Source: Deroplatys truncata (Eukaryota; Arthropoda; Insecta; Mantodea; Mantidae). From it: a stretch of DNA of 64,000 nucleotides. How positions within the stretch are numbered: position 1 is the stretch's first letter; every line of letters begins with the position of its first letter. Below, one piece after another: positions 11,638 through 23,164 of the stretch. The DNA lies in NCBI GenBank assembly GCA_030765065.1, contig CM060990.1, positions 277,911,341-277,975,340 of the forward strand. The letters are read 5' to 3'. The notes beneath the pieces were generated by a model. It made no database searches. It worked only from the letters and a program-made list of their open reading frames with translations, and had not been told where the DNA came from. The position numbers and the translations under genes were made by a program.

Positions 11638-13024
11638 ATGAGTGCTAAATGTAAGAGGAAATTTGTACCATTAAAGGTGAAATTACAAGCTTTAAAGAGA
11701 CTGGATAAAGAGGAGGCAATTAAAAAGCTTGTAGCAGAATACAGTGTTGGAGAAGTAACAACTGGAGACTGGTGACGAAACAGGGATAAACTGAAGAAGT
11801 ATTCTTCAACAAAGTGTTCAGATAACTCTTTTAAAAGAAAGTGTATGAGGAGGACAGAATACAAAAAAAAAAAAAAAAATAGTGAAGCATTGTTTATCTG
11901 GTTTGGTCAACAAAGGCAGAAGGGAAGTCCAATTTCCGGCCCAATGTTGTAAGAAAAAGCATTATTTTTTAAAATGCATTTAAAGAAGGTGAAGACAATT
12001 TTAGCGCGAGTGTAGGGGTTACAGAGATGTAAGAATAGGTACGGTGTACGACAGCTTAAGATTTGTGGAGAAAAGCTTTCTGGTGATTTTGAAGCTGCAG
12101 TGAACTTCTGAAAAAAATTTGTACTCATAAAAAGTGAAAACCTCACAAAAGTTCAGTTATACAATTGTAACGAAACAGGGATCAACTTTAAAATGTTACC
12201 TTCTAAAACACTTGCCTTAAGCGAAGAATGTCATGCTCCTGGCCACAAATAAGGTAAAGAAAGAGTGACAGTACTCGCTGCATCAAATGCATCAGGTACA
12301 CACAAATTAAGACTTGTTGTCATAGGCAAGTTCACGAAGCCTAGAGCTCTCAAAGACTTTTCTTGTCCACACTGCCTATCTCTTACAAGAAGCAAAAGAT
12401 GGCTGGATGGGCAGAGGAATATTTAAGAAGTGGTTTTATGAAGAATATGTGCCGGAAACTAAAATGTTTTTGAAGAAAAATGGTTTGCCTAGTAAAGCAA
12501 TCTTATTGATGGACTACGCCGAATTGCATCCAAACAAGGAGGAACTGCAGTGTGATGGAGTTCAGGCTTTGTTTTTGTCGCCTAATGTCACAATTTTGAT
12601 ACAACTGATGGATCAGGAGGCTTTGGAAAGCTTAAAAAAAAAAAAAAAAAAAAAAAAGGACACTGCCTGTTGCAGTCCTCCAAGCAATGGGAGATGATGG
12701 AAACATTAATAATTTTCTAAAACGAGTAACCATGGGGGATGTAGTGTATTGGTTAGCAGAGTCATGGGATGAAGTGAAGCCTGAGACACTTGTGAAATCC
12801 TGGAAGAAAATTCTAGAGAGCAAATCGACTAGTGAGAGTGAATTTGATGATGATGCTGATGATGATGTACCCCTTGTACCCCTGTCACACCAAATCACAC
12901 AGTTTCCAAGTGATAGTGAAAGTGATGTTATGGAATGGATGAAGAGTGATGAACAGTCTGAACTTACGGAAACATCAACTGTTGAGATGTTGAGAAGAAA
13001 GCAAAGAGAGAGAACACAAAGATG
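11638..13024 (+). pseudogene. Tigger/jerky-like transposase, degraded
   Basis: ATG 11638 starts a CENP-B-type N-terminal HTH (KRKFVPLKVKLQALKRLDK). A stop follows within about 50 codons, at the position where the DNA-binding domain continues. The DDE_1 catalytic region is recognisable at 12407-12650: FKKWFYEEYVPE, KKNGLPSKAILLMDYAELHP (one catalytic Asp kept, its usual NAPSHP context changed) and ELQCDGVQALFLSPN. A run of 24 A residues (12634-12657) sits in the coding sequence after LESLK. The C-terminal part (12687-13024) has LKRVTMGDVVYWLAESWDEV, typical of Tigger proteins, and an acidic tail. Frameshifts and stops make it a pseudogene. In active relatives this protein cuts and rejoins the TIRs at TA sites. 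Confidence 0.85.
12634..12657 (+). repeat. A24 tract inside the Tigger transposase
   Basis: Twenty-four consecutive A residues follow codons for LESL, where a Lys/Arg-rich stretch is normal. It probably arose by slippage in a Lys codon run. Confidence 0.8.
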
Positions 13025-13604
13025 AGCTATAATGAGCGTTTTGCTGTGTTGGAGGCAGCATTGCACTATGTAGAACAACCAGAGACAATACCATGCGACA
13101 CCATGTTACTCAAACATGGTATGACATTGCCACACAGAAATGATTCAGTATCCTGAAGCAGAAGACGCTTAAAGACTTTTTCAAAAAATAACCCCATGTA
13201 TGTATGTAATATTGTTTATATTTCTAAATAAAAACCTTAAAAACTTACAATATATAATTTCACCTTGGTTTGTTATTGGGTTCATTTCGTCTTTAATGAG
13301 TTTTCCTATGGTGCCCCGTATAGTCCGAGTTACCCCAAATCCAAGGTACCTTCACCTCCCACCATTACCTTGGATTAGCGAGACTCTACTGTACTCCTAT
13401 TGTACTCTTGCTGATGCAAACAAATTTCCACCATTTGGCAAGACACCAACTCCTTATCCATACCATGTGCTGGATCTTTTTAAAAGCTATTTTTATTAAT
13501 GATGACAATAAAAACCATTCATTAGCATTGCCCGTGTTTAGAAACTTTGTCTTGCAGCTCTTTTACAGGCCAGTAAATCTACTGATAATGTGCTTGTCAC
13601 ATTA

Positions 13605-13893
13605 ATCACACTTTAAGTAGTGTTGAACACCCATTTTTACTACATAAGGCACCAGGGTGGTGGACATAGATAATACATGCAATAAAATGATATTTGGGAA
13701 AGGAATTTTGGGAAGAAAACATTCCAGGCCTAAATTATATAGGGTACCTCCCCAGCATCTGCCAGTTATGAGGACTAAGTAAAACCTGAAAAGAACCTCA
13801 GCCAGGGAGGACATTCCTTGCAGGATTTGAACTGCAGACCTCCCAAATGTGAGCCTCACACATTACAGTGGAGCCATCTTGCTTGGTTTTAAC
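13605..13893 (-). mobile_element. tRNA-derived SINE (type B head), minus strand
   Basis: Read on the minus strand from about 13893, the head has an A-box-like segment (AAGATGGCTCCACTGTA) and, about 35 bp on, a B box (GGTCTGCAGTTCAAATCC). This is the spacing of a tRNA-type polymerase III promoter. The head resembles the SINE at 38265 (shared GCGAGGTGG-like start, CTCACATT and a GGAGGTC...TTCnAnTCC box). The body runs on to about 13605. No clear target duplication was seen. Confidence 0.65.
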
Positions 13894-15110
13894 CGCACTT
13901 AAATGCCATTGTCTTCAACTAATCAAGTCTATAATCTTGCATGTAGAAAATCAGCACTAAATGATGCCATCGAATCTGACCTAAAGGCTAATGGAACGAG
14001 AGGGAGGTTTGCCTTTTATTCCGCTAACTTGCCATTACGTTTTTATCATAGTGAAAAAGATGCACCCGAGTCTTTTGTTGAGTCATCAACATTGCCTCAC
14101 ACTTAGTAATCTTAGGGCAAACTGTTGACTGTATTATCACGGTAGCAGCTTTCTGCCATGGATGTCCAATGGAAGCTAATTTGCTCTTTACATTGTTTCA
14201 AAAGCTTCAGGATGTTCTGCATTCTCAAAATGAAATTAACTGAGTTTATACTAGGGGAAAAAAGTTTAGAAAATTGGAATTTGCTTGCTCCCTTTTTGTT
14301 TTTTAATTTTTTTTGTTTTATTTGGCATTCTGTGAAAATGAACAGATACTCATATAGTTCCTCAGCTTATAAAATGCTTTGTTTTTCGCTTTAAGATTAG
14401 AAAGTGCTATCTCTTTACTCTTAATGTGTAGCAGGATATTTCTTTTTTTAGAAAAACAAAACCTATTTGATCAATTTATTTCCCTTGTTTGTATTATGAA
14501 GCAAACACAAGTAAATCACTTTTAATTTATTTGTACATTTTCCTTAAATGTAAAGCAGAGCTCTGATAATCATGCATTTATGGTTGCAACTACACTTCTG
14601 TTCACTTATGTTCAGAAAAAGCAGCAGTTGAAAATAAACATACTTTTCTCTCAAAATGGCCATTGGCATTAATTCCAAAAAGACTTTGCCATTAACACAC
14701 TTATCTTTGTAGTCCATTAGTCTTATAAAAATTGCAAAGTAATGACAGATGGAAAGGACAGAATACTGTATATCATCATGAAGTCACATCTAATGTATTT
14801 TCATTACCTGGATCCACCTGGCCCCTAAATATGCAAAACAATTTAATTTTCACAACCAATGACAACAGTGTCACTAGCTGAATGAATGTCATTAAATAAG
14901 GTCTGGCAGATTATTTGTGGAAGCTTTTATGCAGCTACTGTCCTTGATAATGCAACAGAAAAAGCAGAAACACATATAATAAAATTCTGCCTAAACAGGT
15001 ATGAAGCTATACTACCGTGTCTGGGAAATCCAATGCAGACTTAGGTCTCTGCATGCAATTGCCCACAAACAAATGCACTGAATACTTGTTAATTTGTGGA
15101 GCCTCACCAC
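13894..15110. other. Non-coding sequence, nothing recognised
   Basis: AT-rich. The short frames at 13903 and 14158 have no recognisable motif. Confidence 0.4.
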
Positions 15111-15440
15111 ATTTGCATGAATTTTTAAAGTGTATCCACACTTAGTGGCAAACGTTTTTTTATGTGAAATAGCAAGTAAAAGACATTGGTGGTCACATAA
15201 ATTTCTCTATGGTCTAGAATATACTGAAAATGTTTTAAGGCAGTTGAAATTAAATGATGGTGCTAGGATTAAAAATTTTGTCAGATTGACACCAAGTGAT
15301 TTTGAAGTATTAATTCAAATGATAAGTCCTAAAATCTATAAAAGTCACACTAAATATAGAATGGCTCTACACCTAACACATTGATAAGCAATCACTCTCA
15401 GATTCTTGATAGGTTTACTCTAGCCTTATGTACACATTTC
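15111..15440 (+). pseudogene. PIF/Harbinger transposase N-terminal fragment
   Basis: The frame at 15130-15384 reads KRHWWSHKFLYG, then a Leu-rich link, then KNFVRLTPSDFEVLIQMISPKI and a degraded stretch ending in TLRFL-like text just past a stop. This is the usual N-terminal region of Harbinger-type nucleases (RRWWVHP..., FR.SP..F..LL..I.P.I). The catalytic DDE part and the Myb-like partner gene are missing. It is a fragment only; no TIRs were identified nearby. Confidence 0.6.
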
Positions 15441-17079
15441 AAATTTCAAAACTGTCTATTTCAGTGAATGTGACAACAGTTTGTGATTCCCTCATAGAAG
15501 CTTTAAAGGTTTTGTGAAGTCCAGTATCATTATTATGCATATTGTATTTAATGAAATAAACTGTAGTACTGTTGGCACCGAATGCATATGCTGCAAACAC
15601 ATCCACACCTGTATGTGGTTGCAATCACTTGTTTTCCATCTTGGATGGAATACAAAAAAACACAAACATTTGTTAGTAACATCAGATTACTATTTGCAAA
15701 CAAATTTAAACAAGTTTTAAGCAGTTTGTATACACTTGTTTGCTTCTTTGTGGGCAACTGTATGCAGGTGTAGACTAGGCCTTTAGATTTTATTACACAG
15801 TAAGCTGGAACCCCAGCAACCCTTCACAATTAAATAAGCACCAGAGAGAAGAAAGTTCATTATAATTCTATGTTCTGTGGTTTCTGGTGCAGAAAGCTTA
15901 AAGTCACAACAGCCAGAGGAAACAATCAAGATCAGCCCCAGTAAGAATAATACATACCTATTACAATCATTTACTCATTTACATTCTATAATGAAGCCCC
16001 TGAGCAAATTATTTAAATGCTTAGCAGAAATATAATTTTCAGTATTCACACTGCCTGGTATTTACTTTCCAGATAAATATCCTACAAATGTTCACACACA
16101 CTACATCAAGCTAAATGACTAGCTGTATGTTTTAAGTTAGGCATGAGCAGGAAATAAGCAATTATCACACAAGTGATTAGTAGCCTAGCCTTTGTGAGAA
16201 TCAAGTACTATACAATTATGTGCTCATTGTTCTTTATTCTAACTCAAATTTGAAGTAAACATAACATACCCTCTTGTTGCAAAACTGACCATTTTGAGTG
16301 GTGTGAAGCAATTGTTGTTTTCTTTTACTTGAGTATAAAAGAATGTTATGTTCATATTTACTTAAAATTAAGCCTGGATACCAAAACGTGAACATATGCC
16401 ATAACAACATCAATAGAGCAAACTCTCAGCTAAACTAAAATGTATCTACAAATAGACAGAAGTTTTATCTTTTATCTAGTAACTATTACTTCTGCATACA
16501 GCTTGGTGTATGGACTTCACTATTTGCAATACATGACAAGACATTACTGAGAGTTTATATAAACGTTTAGGAATAAATATGTTATAAATAAATAATTCCT
16601 CTGATATTCACATGCAACATGAAACATTAAGTTTTATTATTCAGCAAGTTCAAATTTATACAAAAGAACCTGATGTAAGTGTCTGGGATAAACGTAACAT
16701 ATTTGCCTAGTTTTCCAAATAAAATATGTTCAGCACAATAATATTTATGTTCTAATAACTGAATGCTTGGGTAAGGTTTTAAAATTAAGTATAAAATTCT
16801 TGCAGTTTTATTATACATCAACAAGGAAAACTGTACCTCCCCCCCCCCAAAGAAACTGAGTGAGGTAACAAGCATCTTGTAGTTATGAGAACACAGGAAT
16901 GTAAGTGAATTCCTGTATTAAGCAACAAGCTAAGAATATTATAGAGATAGGAAGACATATGGCAGTGCATGCACACTTGCTACTAGTCTAGTGTAGACCT
17001 CCCCTCCACTTCACCGGTTCCACAAGAAAGAGAGGAACATTTTGTACATGTCAGTACAAAACTTTCTTAACTGTAGTTG
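15441..17079. other. Non-coding sequence, nothing recognised
   Basis: Several overlapping short frames at 15439-15773 occur on both strands and have no motif. A C9 run lies near 16841-16849. No element boundary was seen. Confidence 0.4.
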
Positions 17080-17203
17080 TATTGAATGCTGATTTTGTGT
17101 AATCCTTTACTTTAAATAGATACTTTGTAAAGTATGGATGGTGTTGAATGCTGATTTTGTGTAATCCTTTACTTTAAATAGATACTTTGTGAAATATAGA
17201 TGG
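17080..17203. repeat. 62-bp tandem duplication
   Basis: A 62-bp unit beginning TnTTGAATGCTG is present twice in a row (17080-17141 and 17142-17203) with only a few differences. It lies immediately upstream of the transposase relic and may be part of that element's 5' non-coding region. Confidence 0.8.
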
Positions 17204-17214
17204 TGTTAAATCCA

Positions 17215-18600
17215 GTCTTCACCGCAAAGTGCTAAAAAGTCAAAACTGTGCCACAGTTGCAAACATGATCTACGCCATGGAAAGAGAAGCGCAAGAAGAA
17301 ACGTTCACTATCCGTTGCAAAAAGGTGTATATGAAAGAGTAACCCTGCTGCTGGAGTGTTAGAAAGCACAGTGTCTCGGATAAAGGCAGAGAAGAGAAGG
17401 GCTATTGAACAGGGTAAGCCTATTTCTAATTTGTTTCAAACACCAAACAAACATAGAATGCGTCCAAAGAAGATAACAGGGCTTGACGACTTGATAAAGG
17501 TGCTGTTTGTCGTATTATTAACAATTTTTATATTGTGGAGAAATGCTTACCTACTGTGGCAAAAATTCGGGCAAAATTAGAAAAAGGTATCGATTTCAAA
17601 GGATCTAATACAAGTGTGAAAAGAATTCCACATTCACTAGGCTACCGTTGGAAAAAACTAAATCCAACAAATGTATCCTAATGGAAAAGCATGACATCAA
17701 ATTTAAAATATTCGCTTATCTGCAAAAAAATGGCTCAGTACCAAGCAGAAGAAAGAACCACAGTTTACAGAGACGAAACCTATATCCACACTTCGCAAGT
17801 TTCCGGTAAAGGCTCGTCTGACAATTCAGGGAGAGGCATATCAGCACCTATGTCAAAAGGAAGCAGGCTGTATGTTGTACATGCTGGTGCAGAAATGGTC
17901 TTTATTAAGGATTGCCTCATTATGTGCAAAACTGGGAGCAAGAGTGGCGACTACCACGATGACATGAACAACAAGAACTATTTCAAATGGGCGAAAGAGC
18001 AGCTTATTCCAAGTCTACCTCCACGAAGTGTGCTTGTCATCAACAATGTATCTTATCACAACATTGAGGTAGATCAAGCTCCCACCTATAATTCAAGGAA
18101 AGCAACAATGCTTTCCTGGCTGGCAGAGAAGAACCTTCCACATTGTGACACAATGTACAAGCATGAGTTGTATACGCTCATCAAGCTGTATAAGCCTACT
18201 CACAAAACTTATATCCTGGACAAGCTTATGCAACAGCATGGACATTCTGTCCATCTGCCCCATATCACCCTGAATTAAATACCATAGAGCCTAGTATGGG
18301 CTGAAGCGAGAATTGGGTAGCTGCTCCTAATGCCTCTTTCAACATAGATGACATAGCAAACCTGGCAAGGGCAAAATTCCACTCACTCTCGGCTGAAGAA
18401 TGGAAGCCTAAGTGTGAACACGAAAAAGGTGGAGAGAGACTTCATGGGGAGCAAGAGAATTCTTGAAGATGCCATGGAGTCCTTTGTGATTCAACTGGGA
18501 ACCGATGACTGCATCATCCAGTGAGGATAATCTCTATGGTGATAGTGATGAAGAAGATGGATTACTCAGCAGGATTGAAGAGCTCTAAGCCACAATTACT
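17215..18600 (+). pseudogene. DD82E-like (Sailor-type) IS630-Tc1 transposase relic, copy 1
   Basis: The N-terminal HTH region reads ERVTPAAGVxESTVSRIKAEKR across frames (about 17320-17400), followed by TPNKHRMRPKKITGLDD. The catalytic domain is mostly open at 17691-18278. YRDETYIHTS gives the first Asp. The second motif is VINNVSYHN, where the expected Asp is Asn, a lethal change. The third is a frameshifted YHPELNTIE. Between the second acidic position and the final Glu I count about 82 residues, far from the 34 of classical Tc1/mariner. An acidic C-terminal tail follows in broken frames. It is homologous to 39113-40565. TIRs were not found. In active relatives this enzyme performs cut-and-paste transposition. 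Confidence 0.75.
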
Positions 18601-19236
18601 AACAAAATTGTAATATTATTATGTAGATGTTTTCAAACATAGTATTGGTTTGTTTAACTTACTTTCTTGTTTCATTACTTATGTATAGCTTTCCTTTCCA
18701 GTACTCACGTACAATCCTTAAACAATTATTCTGTCTAGTACTTATTTCATAAATACTATGATTTGCTGCTATGAGACATTCCCTATCCAAGAAAGCCAGC
18801 TAATGAAAAAGCCTCTGTAGTTGACCTTATTTGTAGTGCACTGTCCTGCCACCTTGCACCCGTGGAGGGGAAGTTACAATACTCACTCACATTCCTAGCC
18901 CCTCTCACATCTGCATCCCCCTTCACCAGAGTTCTTCCTAGTTGGTCACATCTCAACAAGCCAATCTGGAACTCTCCAGTACTATAGAAGTCGCAAATAA
19001 ATGAATCCACAATATACCTATTATCTTTAAAATTATTTCTGGGACCTTCAAGCAAGCACTGCTCATCAAAATCAAACTTTTCACATGTCAGGTTCTCAAA
19101 TGCAATGAATCTACCTGATCAGCTTTTATTTAAAATTTAGGACACCTATGTGAAAGTGATTACCAACTCCATAAACTATTTATGGAAAAATTGAGTCGAG
19201 TTGAAACACTTATATCACTTACAATTTTTGCCTCTT
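18601..19236. other. Non-coding sequence, nothing recognised
   Basis: The open frame at 18783-19055 (minus) has no family motif that I recognise. Confidence 0.35.
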
Positions 19237-19530
19237 GACCAGTTTCAAGAGTTACTTGCCCTCTGCATCAGAAATGACCGCCTGGCTCATGGTGGTGGTG
19301 TCTGGTTTGCAGTTGTTTTGAGTGACATCTAGGGGTGGAGAGATGTATTTCCATAGTGGATTTGGTGGCAACAAATCAAAATTCATTAAATGGTGTTTGT
19401 GTTCCATAATAAAAATCCTTTCCCAAGTATCTAAATCTGTTGTATATTTTGTAGCTTTTAGGAGTGTTATGTTTGGTGTGATGACTGGTTGTTCAAAAGT
19501 GGTGTGAAACTGCACACTTTTCACTCTGCT
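19237..19530 (-). pseudogene. Penelope-like element 3' end fragment with hammerhead-like motif
   Basis: Minus-strand frame 19524-19252 reads ITLLKATKYTTDLDTWERIF, then HHLMNFDLLP. The Penelope copies at 61.6-63.7 kb have the parallel text LKALRKAAELSIWEK and HNILNFD after their GIY-YIG domain. This piece is therefore the extreme C-terminus and 3' flank of a Penelope-like polyprotein from a different subfamily. Just past the coding end, at 19271-19237, the minus strand reads CTGATGC, AGAG, a loop, CTCT, then GAAAC and TGGTC, a layout like a hammerhead ribozyme core. The RT domain is absent. Confidence 0.55.
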
Positions 19531-20002
19531 GGTATTTGATGTATCTCATGTGTTCTTTTAATCCAGTTTCTAAATTTTTCTCACAGTCCATTCACATACT
19601 TTATAGCCAGCAAGTAGGGGAAGGGAGGGGAGGACACATTTGTAGAGCTAGGCGACCTGCTTCCCCTCCTTCCAGACCTGGCCAAAATAAATGCAAATGG
19701 ACTGTAGCTTTACCTATGTAAATTTTATAACATTCAGGGCTTTATCACATTGTCACATTCAACAGAAACCACAGTGCAGTGTGTGGAACAAATAATTTGT
19801 AATGACAGGTGTAAGACGATCGATGATGTAGCATATATTGTAGGTTGTTAACATGGAACTGTTTACATCATCTATGAGTAGCTGAAGTTTTGCAGTTTGT
19901 GCACGGTGGGAAACATCCTACATCCCCAACAAAAAAAAAGTTTAAGATGATTCCACCAGCTTGAAGGTTTGGCTCATAGTGTTTTGGGACATGTAAGGCT
20001 TC

Positions 20003-20265
20003 ATACTGTTGACACTTCTGCAGGACGACCAGACACTTCTGATCTTTGATGCTTTGCCTTCTTGTGTTTAACTTCTGAACCCAATCACTTTCCGTAATAA
20101 AACAGTTTTCACCATACATGAGACACATTTCCTGATGCATTTCTTCTGTGGATAGTCTTTAGTCCACAAAAATGCACAACCGCATGCTGTTCTTCTTGTG
20201 TACACTCCTGCAACACATCCGCGATATTCTTATGGCTGCACTGACTGACCAGACGTCTACGTGAT
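20003..20265 (-). pseudogene. mariner-like transposase HTH fragment
   Basis: Minus-strand frames give ADVLQECTQEEQHAVVHF, then after a frameshift HQEMCLMYGENCF...WVQKLNTRRQSIKDQ, then after another SGRPAEVSTV. This order (CTxEEQRAV, YGxNC, WVxKFxxGRxSIxD, SGRP) is the paired HTH of mariner-family transposases of the SETMAR type. The catalytic part is missing. Confidence 0.55.
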
Positions 20266-20299
20266 GTCATGCACCCGCTATGACAAGCATACATATGCT

Positions 20300-21300
20300 G
20301 CTCTCTGCTGGAAAAATATGCACGCAGAATTTAAATATGTTAAATGGCAAACTAACGTTTGCAACTTATTTATTGACTCGTACATAAAAAATGAGTTAAG
20401 GGCGTGACATTGAGTGACATAAACCAAAAAGATCTGCAGTACATCAGTATATGACACCCATCATCTGACATTACATCGAAGCAAGCCTTCATTCCCCTAC
20501 TGGAATCCAGAAACTTGGTGGTAAATATACTTTATTAATAATTCTGTTTCTCTGCCTCTGCCAAAATTACTTCCTTTTTTCCCTTCTACAGAGAGTGGAC
20601 ATATTTTCATCCCAGTGTCAATTAATATGTTACCTTTCCAGCATCCAATCTTAGGCATGCTAAACCCCTTCCTTGTTTTCATGTATAGTCATTTAATAAG
20701 CCTCCGTCTCCGAAACATGCACTATTTGACACTGTAAGTTGAGTGAAATTTTAGCTGCACACTGTGATTCCAAATTTTGTCTGTCAATATCACGCAATTT
20801 CTCTGAATTATCTTCTACCCAGTACACCCCATGTCCCTTTCACTAAACCAAATGTACACCATTGATATTTCTTCCAAGCCCTTATACAATTTTGTTGCCC
20901 AACATGTATCCCACCCTTCCTGTACTTGCTCCTTGAAACACACTCCACATAGAAGTGCAGAATCTCCCTGTACCATGCTAAAGAAGTATATTACTAGCAA
21001 AGTCTTTAATTCAGCACCTTTGTGTAGAGACTTCCTAAGAATGTTTTTGTTATCCCTAAATGACTTTGTATATAAAGCTATTGCACAACATGTTCGAGGT
21101 CAGCAAATAAAACTGTACATTTTATACAATATCCTTTAATTCCCACATGTAACTACAACATTTTGTAAGATCAAGTAGCAAACATATCATATGTTATTGC
21201 ATGTAGGTTATGTTATAACTTCTGAGCCCAGATTTCCATGCAAATGCATGCTTTTATGTAACTGATTATATTTCTCAAAGATTCAAATATTCAATTTATG
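20300..21300. other. Non-coding sequence, nothing recognised
   Basis: No recognisable protein or element end; short frames only. Confidence 0.35.
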
Positions 21301-21744
21301 ACCTTTTGATTACAAATAACCATACTTTTTTTTCCATGCATGTTGGCATGTTTTGGCCTTTTTGGGAGTAAATTAATGCATAATGCATATTTTGACGATG
21401 TTTTAGATATACAAACACATGTTTAAATGTTTATATTGCATATTATGCCTTTTTTTCTAGCTTTAGACCATATACATGTTAACGTGCTATATAATGCCTT
21501 TTATGAATCTTATTTCTTAGAATCTGGTACTTTCACTATATTTTGTCTACTGAGATAAGACGAGTAAGAGTATGACAATTACAGTAATGTCTTTATACTT
21601 CCACTAATGGCTTAATCCTTCTTACACTAATATTTTCAACCCTCTAACCTAGCTTGTCAAGGCCACAGTATTCAAAGAAAAGAAGCCAGCAGCAAAAATG
21701 TCCGTAAACTGAAATTTACATTTAGATTTGTAACAAACAGTTAA

Positions 21745-22260
21745 GTGTTGTTATGGCTTCTATTAGAAGTGCAAGCAGATAACCTGTGTCTAAATGGATT
21801 GAGGGAAAGGAATTTCTGAAGACAAATGGTGATAATAGTGTATTGAAACTGATGTATTAAGGACGTAAGTACTTATAGATGTATTTTATTTTTGTATACT
21901 TTATTTAAAATAGTTCCTATTGCACCTGCACTTATATTTAAAACTTAACTATATTTGAAAAGGCACATGCACATATTTATTGGTATGTTTTCCATTTGCA
22001 GATTAAATGCACAAAATTTTTTTTTAAGTTGATTAACATATAACTTCTGTTTCACTTCTTGCAAAGACGAAACAACAAAAAGAAACAAAAAATGTGAAGT
22101 GTACAATCCATTGTTACATCAGCAGCTAAGCCTTCTCATAATCCATGCTTTATGGATTTATGCGATGGGAGGAAGCATAGCATTTGAACATGTGACAAAT
22201 CCGGCATTCAAATCATTTTTACAGAAGTACACACAGCATGATAACTACGATGGTGATGTT
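21745..22260 (+). pseudogene. hAT-like (CGGBP1/DUF659-type) gene relic, 5' part
   Basis: An ATG-led stretch near 21751 reads MASIRSASR, stop, PVSKWIEGKEFLKTNGD, like the N-terminus of the CGG-binding/hAT-derived family. About 400 bp on, NPAFKSFLQKYTQHDNYD (22200-22250) matches the NPxFxxFLxKYT motif of the same family. The next expected motif (S/T-RKNYLPK-YY) is found at about 31100, beyond piggyBac copy 1, so this appears to be the 5' half of a split relic. Flanking AT-rich sequence with repeated TGCAT/GCATTTT words (21310-21480 and 22262-22335) fits hAT element ends. Heavily degraded. Confidence 0.5.
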
Positions 22261-22385
22261 TAGCATTTTGATTTGTACATTTAGCATTTTGTAGCATTTA
22301 TACATCTGCAATTTAGCATTTTGAAGAAATGCATATAATTGGAATTAATTTTGATAAACAGGTATGTACTGTCTTTTGAAACACA

Positions 22386-22389
22386 TTAA
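22386..22389. repeat. TTAA target site, left end of piggyBac copy 1
   Basis: TTAA followed by CCCATTCGTATT. The partner TTAA is at 30154-30157, preceded by GGG. Confidence 0.75.
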
Positions 22390-23164
22390 CCCATTCGTAT
22401 TATTTGACAACCAGAGCTCGCATGCAATTTTTTGGCATATAAATTGTATGACGACCTCAGCTCGCAATCCTGCATTGTTCTATATCACTGCATGTGGTTT
22501 AGGTTCCTTCTCACAGATGTCATTTATATACGTTTGGAATGAAGTGTTGACAAGTGATGTTTGTAATTCCCCTAGTATGACCTCACCAACTGTGTTTCAA
22601 CCAAGGAAAAATAATTTGATTCTTAGTATTATTTCATTTACATGAGTAACCATCATGGCTGCAAAAAGCATCCATGCGGATGACGAGGAGGGTTTGAGAA
22701 AACTGATACAAAGTGTATTAAAGACTGAAAGTGGTGATTGTTCTGAATATGAAACACAGTCTGAAGTAAGTTCCAGTGGCAGTGATAATGAATCTAGTGC
22801 AGAAAGCAGTGAAGAAAAAATTATGAAACCAATGATGATGTGCCAGGCCCTTCGAAACGCATTTGTATTACAATGTAGAAAAAACAGTGTGACGGAATTG
22901 GACTGAAACTGACAATAAACCTGTTATCTGCCCTTTTACTGCAAATAGTAGTGTTTGTAAAAACTTTCTGAACAAGTATGCATCACAGATGTCATCTGCG
23001 CTTTCAATTTTTGCAGAATACAAGAAAGTTTTGTTTGACAAAATGTGTGATGAAGCTAATGCTTATGTAATGAGGCAGTTGAACAATCCCAGCCAAAAAA
23101 TGTTGAAAGACAATCAAAAATGGTTTAACACTATGGCAGATGAAATTAGGGCCTTTATTGCTTA

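Larger units (their letters stand above)
11112..13391 (+). mobile_element. Tigger/jerky-type pogo DNA transposon, inactive
   Basis: Terminal inverted repeats begin CAGTAGAGTCTCGC at both ends (right end read on the minus strand) and match at about 22 of the first 25 positions. Each end is flanked by TA (11110-11111 and 13392-13393), the duplication expected for IS630-Tc1-mariner elements. The 2280-bp length is normal for a full Tigger-like element. The internal transposase is broken (see 11638-13024). Confidence 0.88.
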
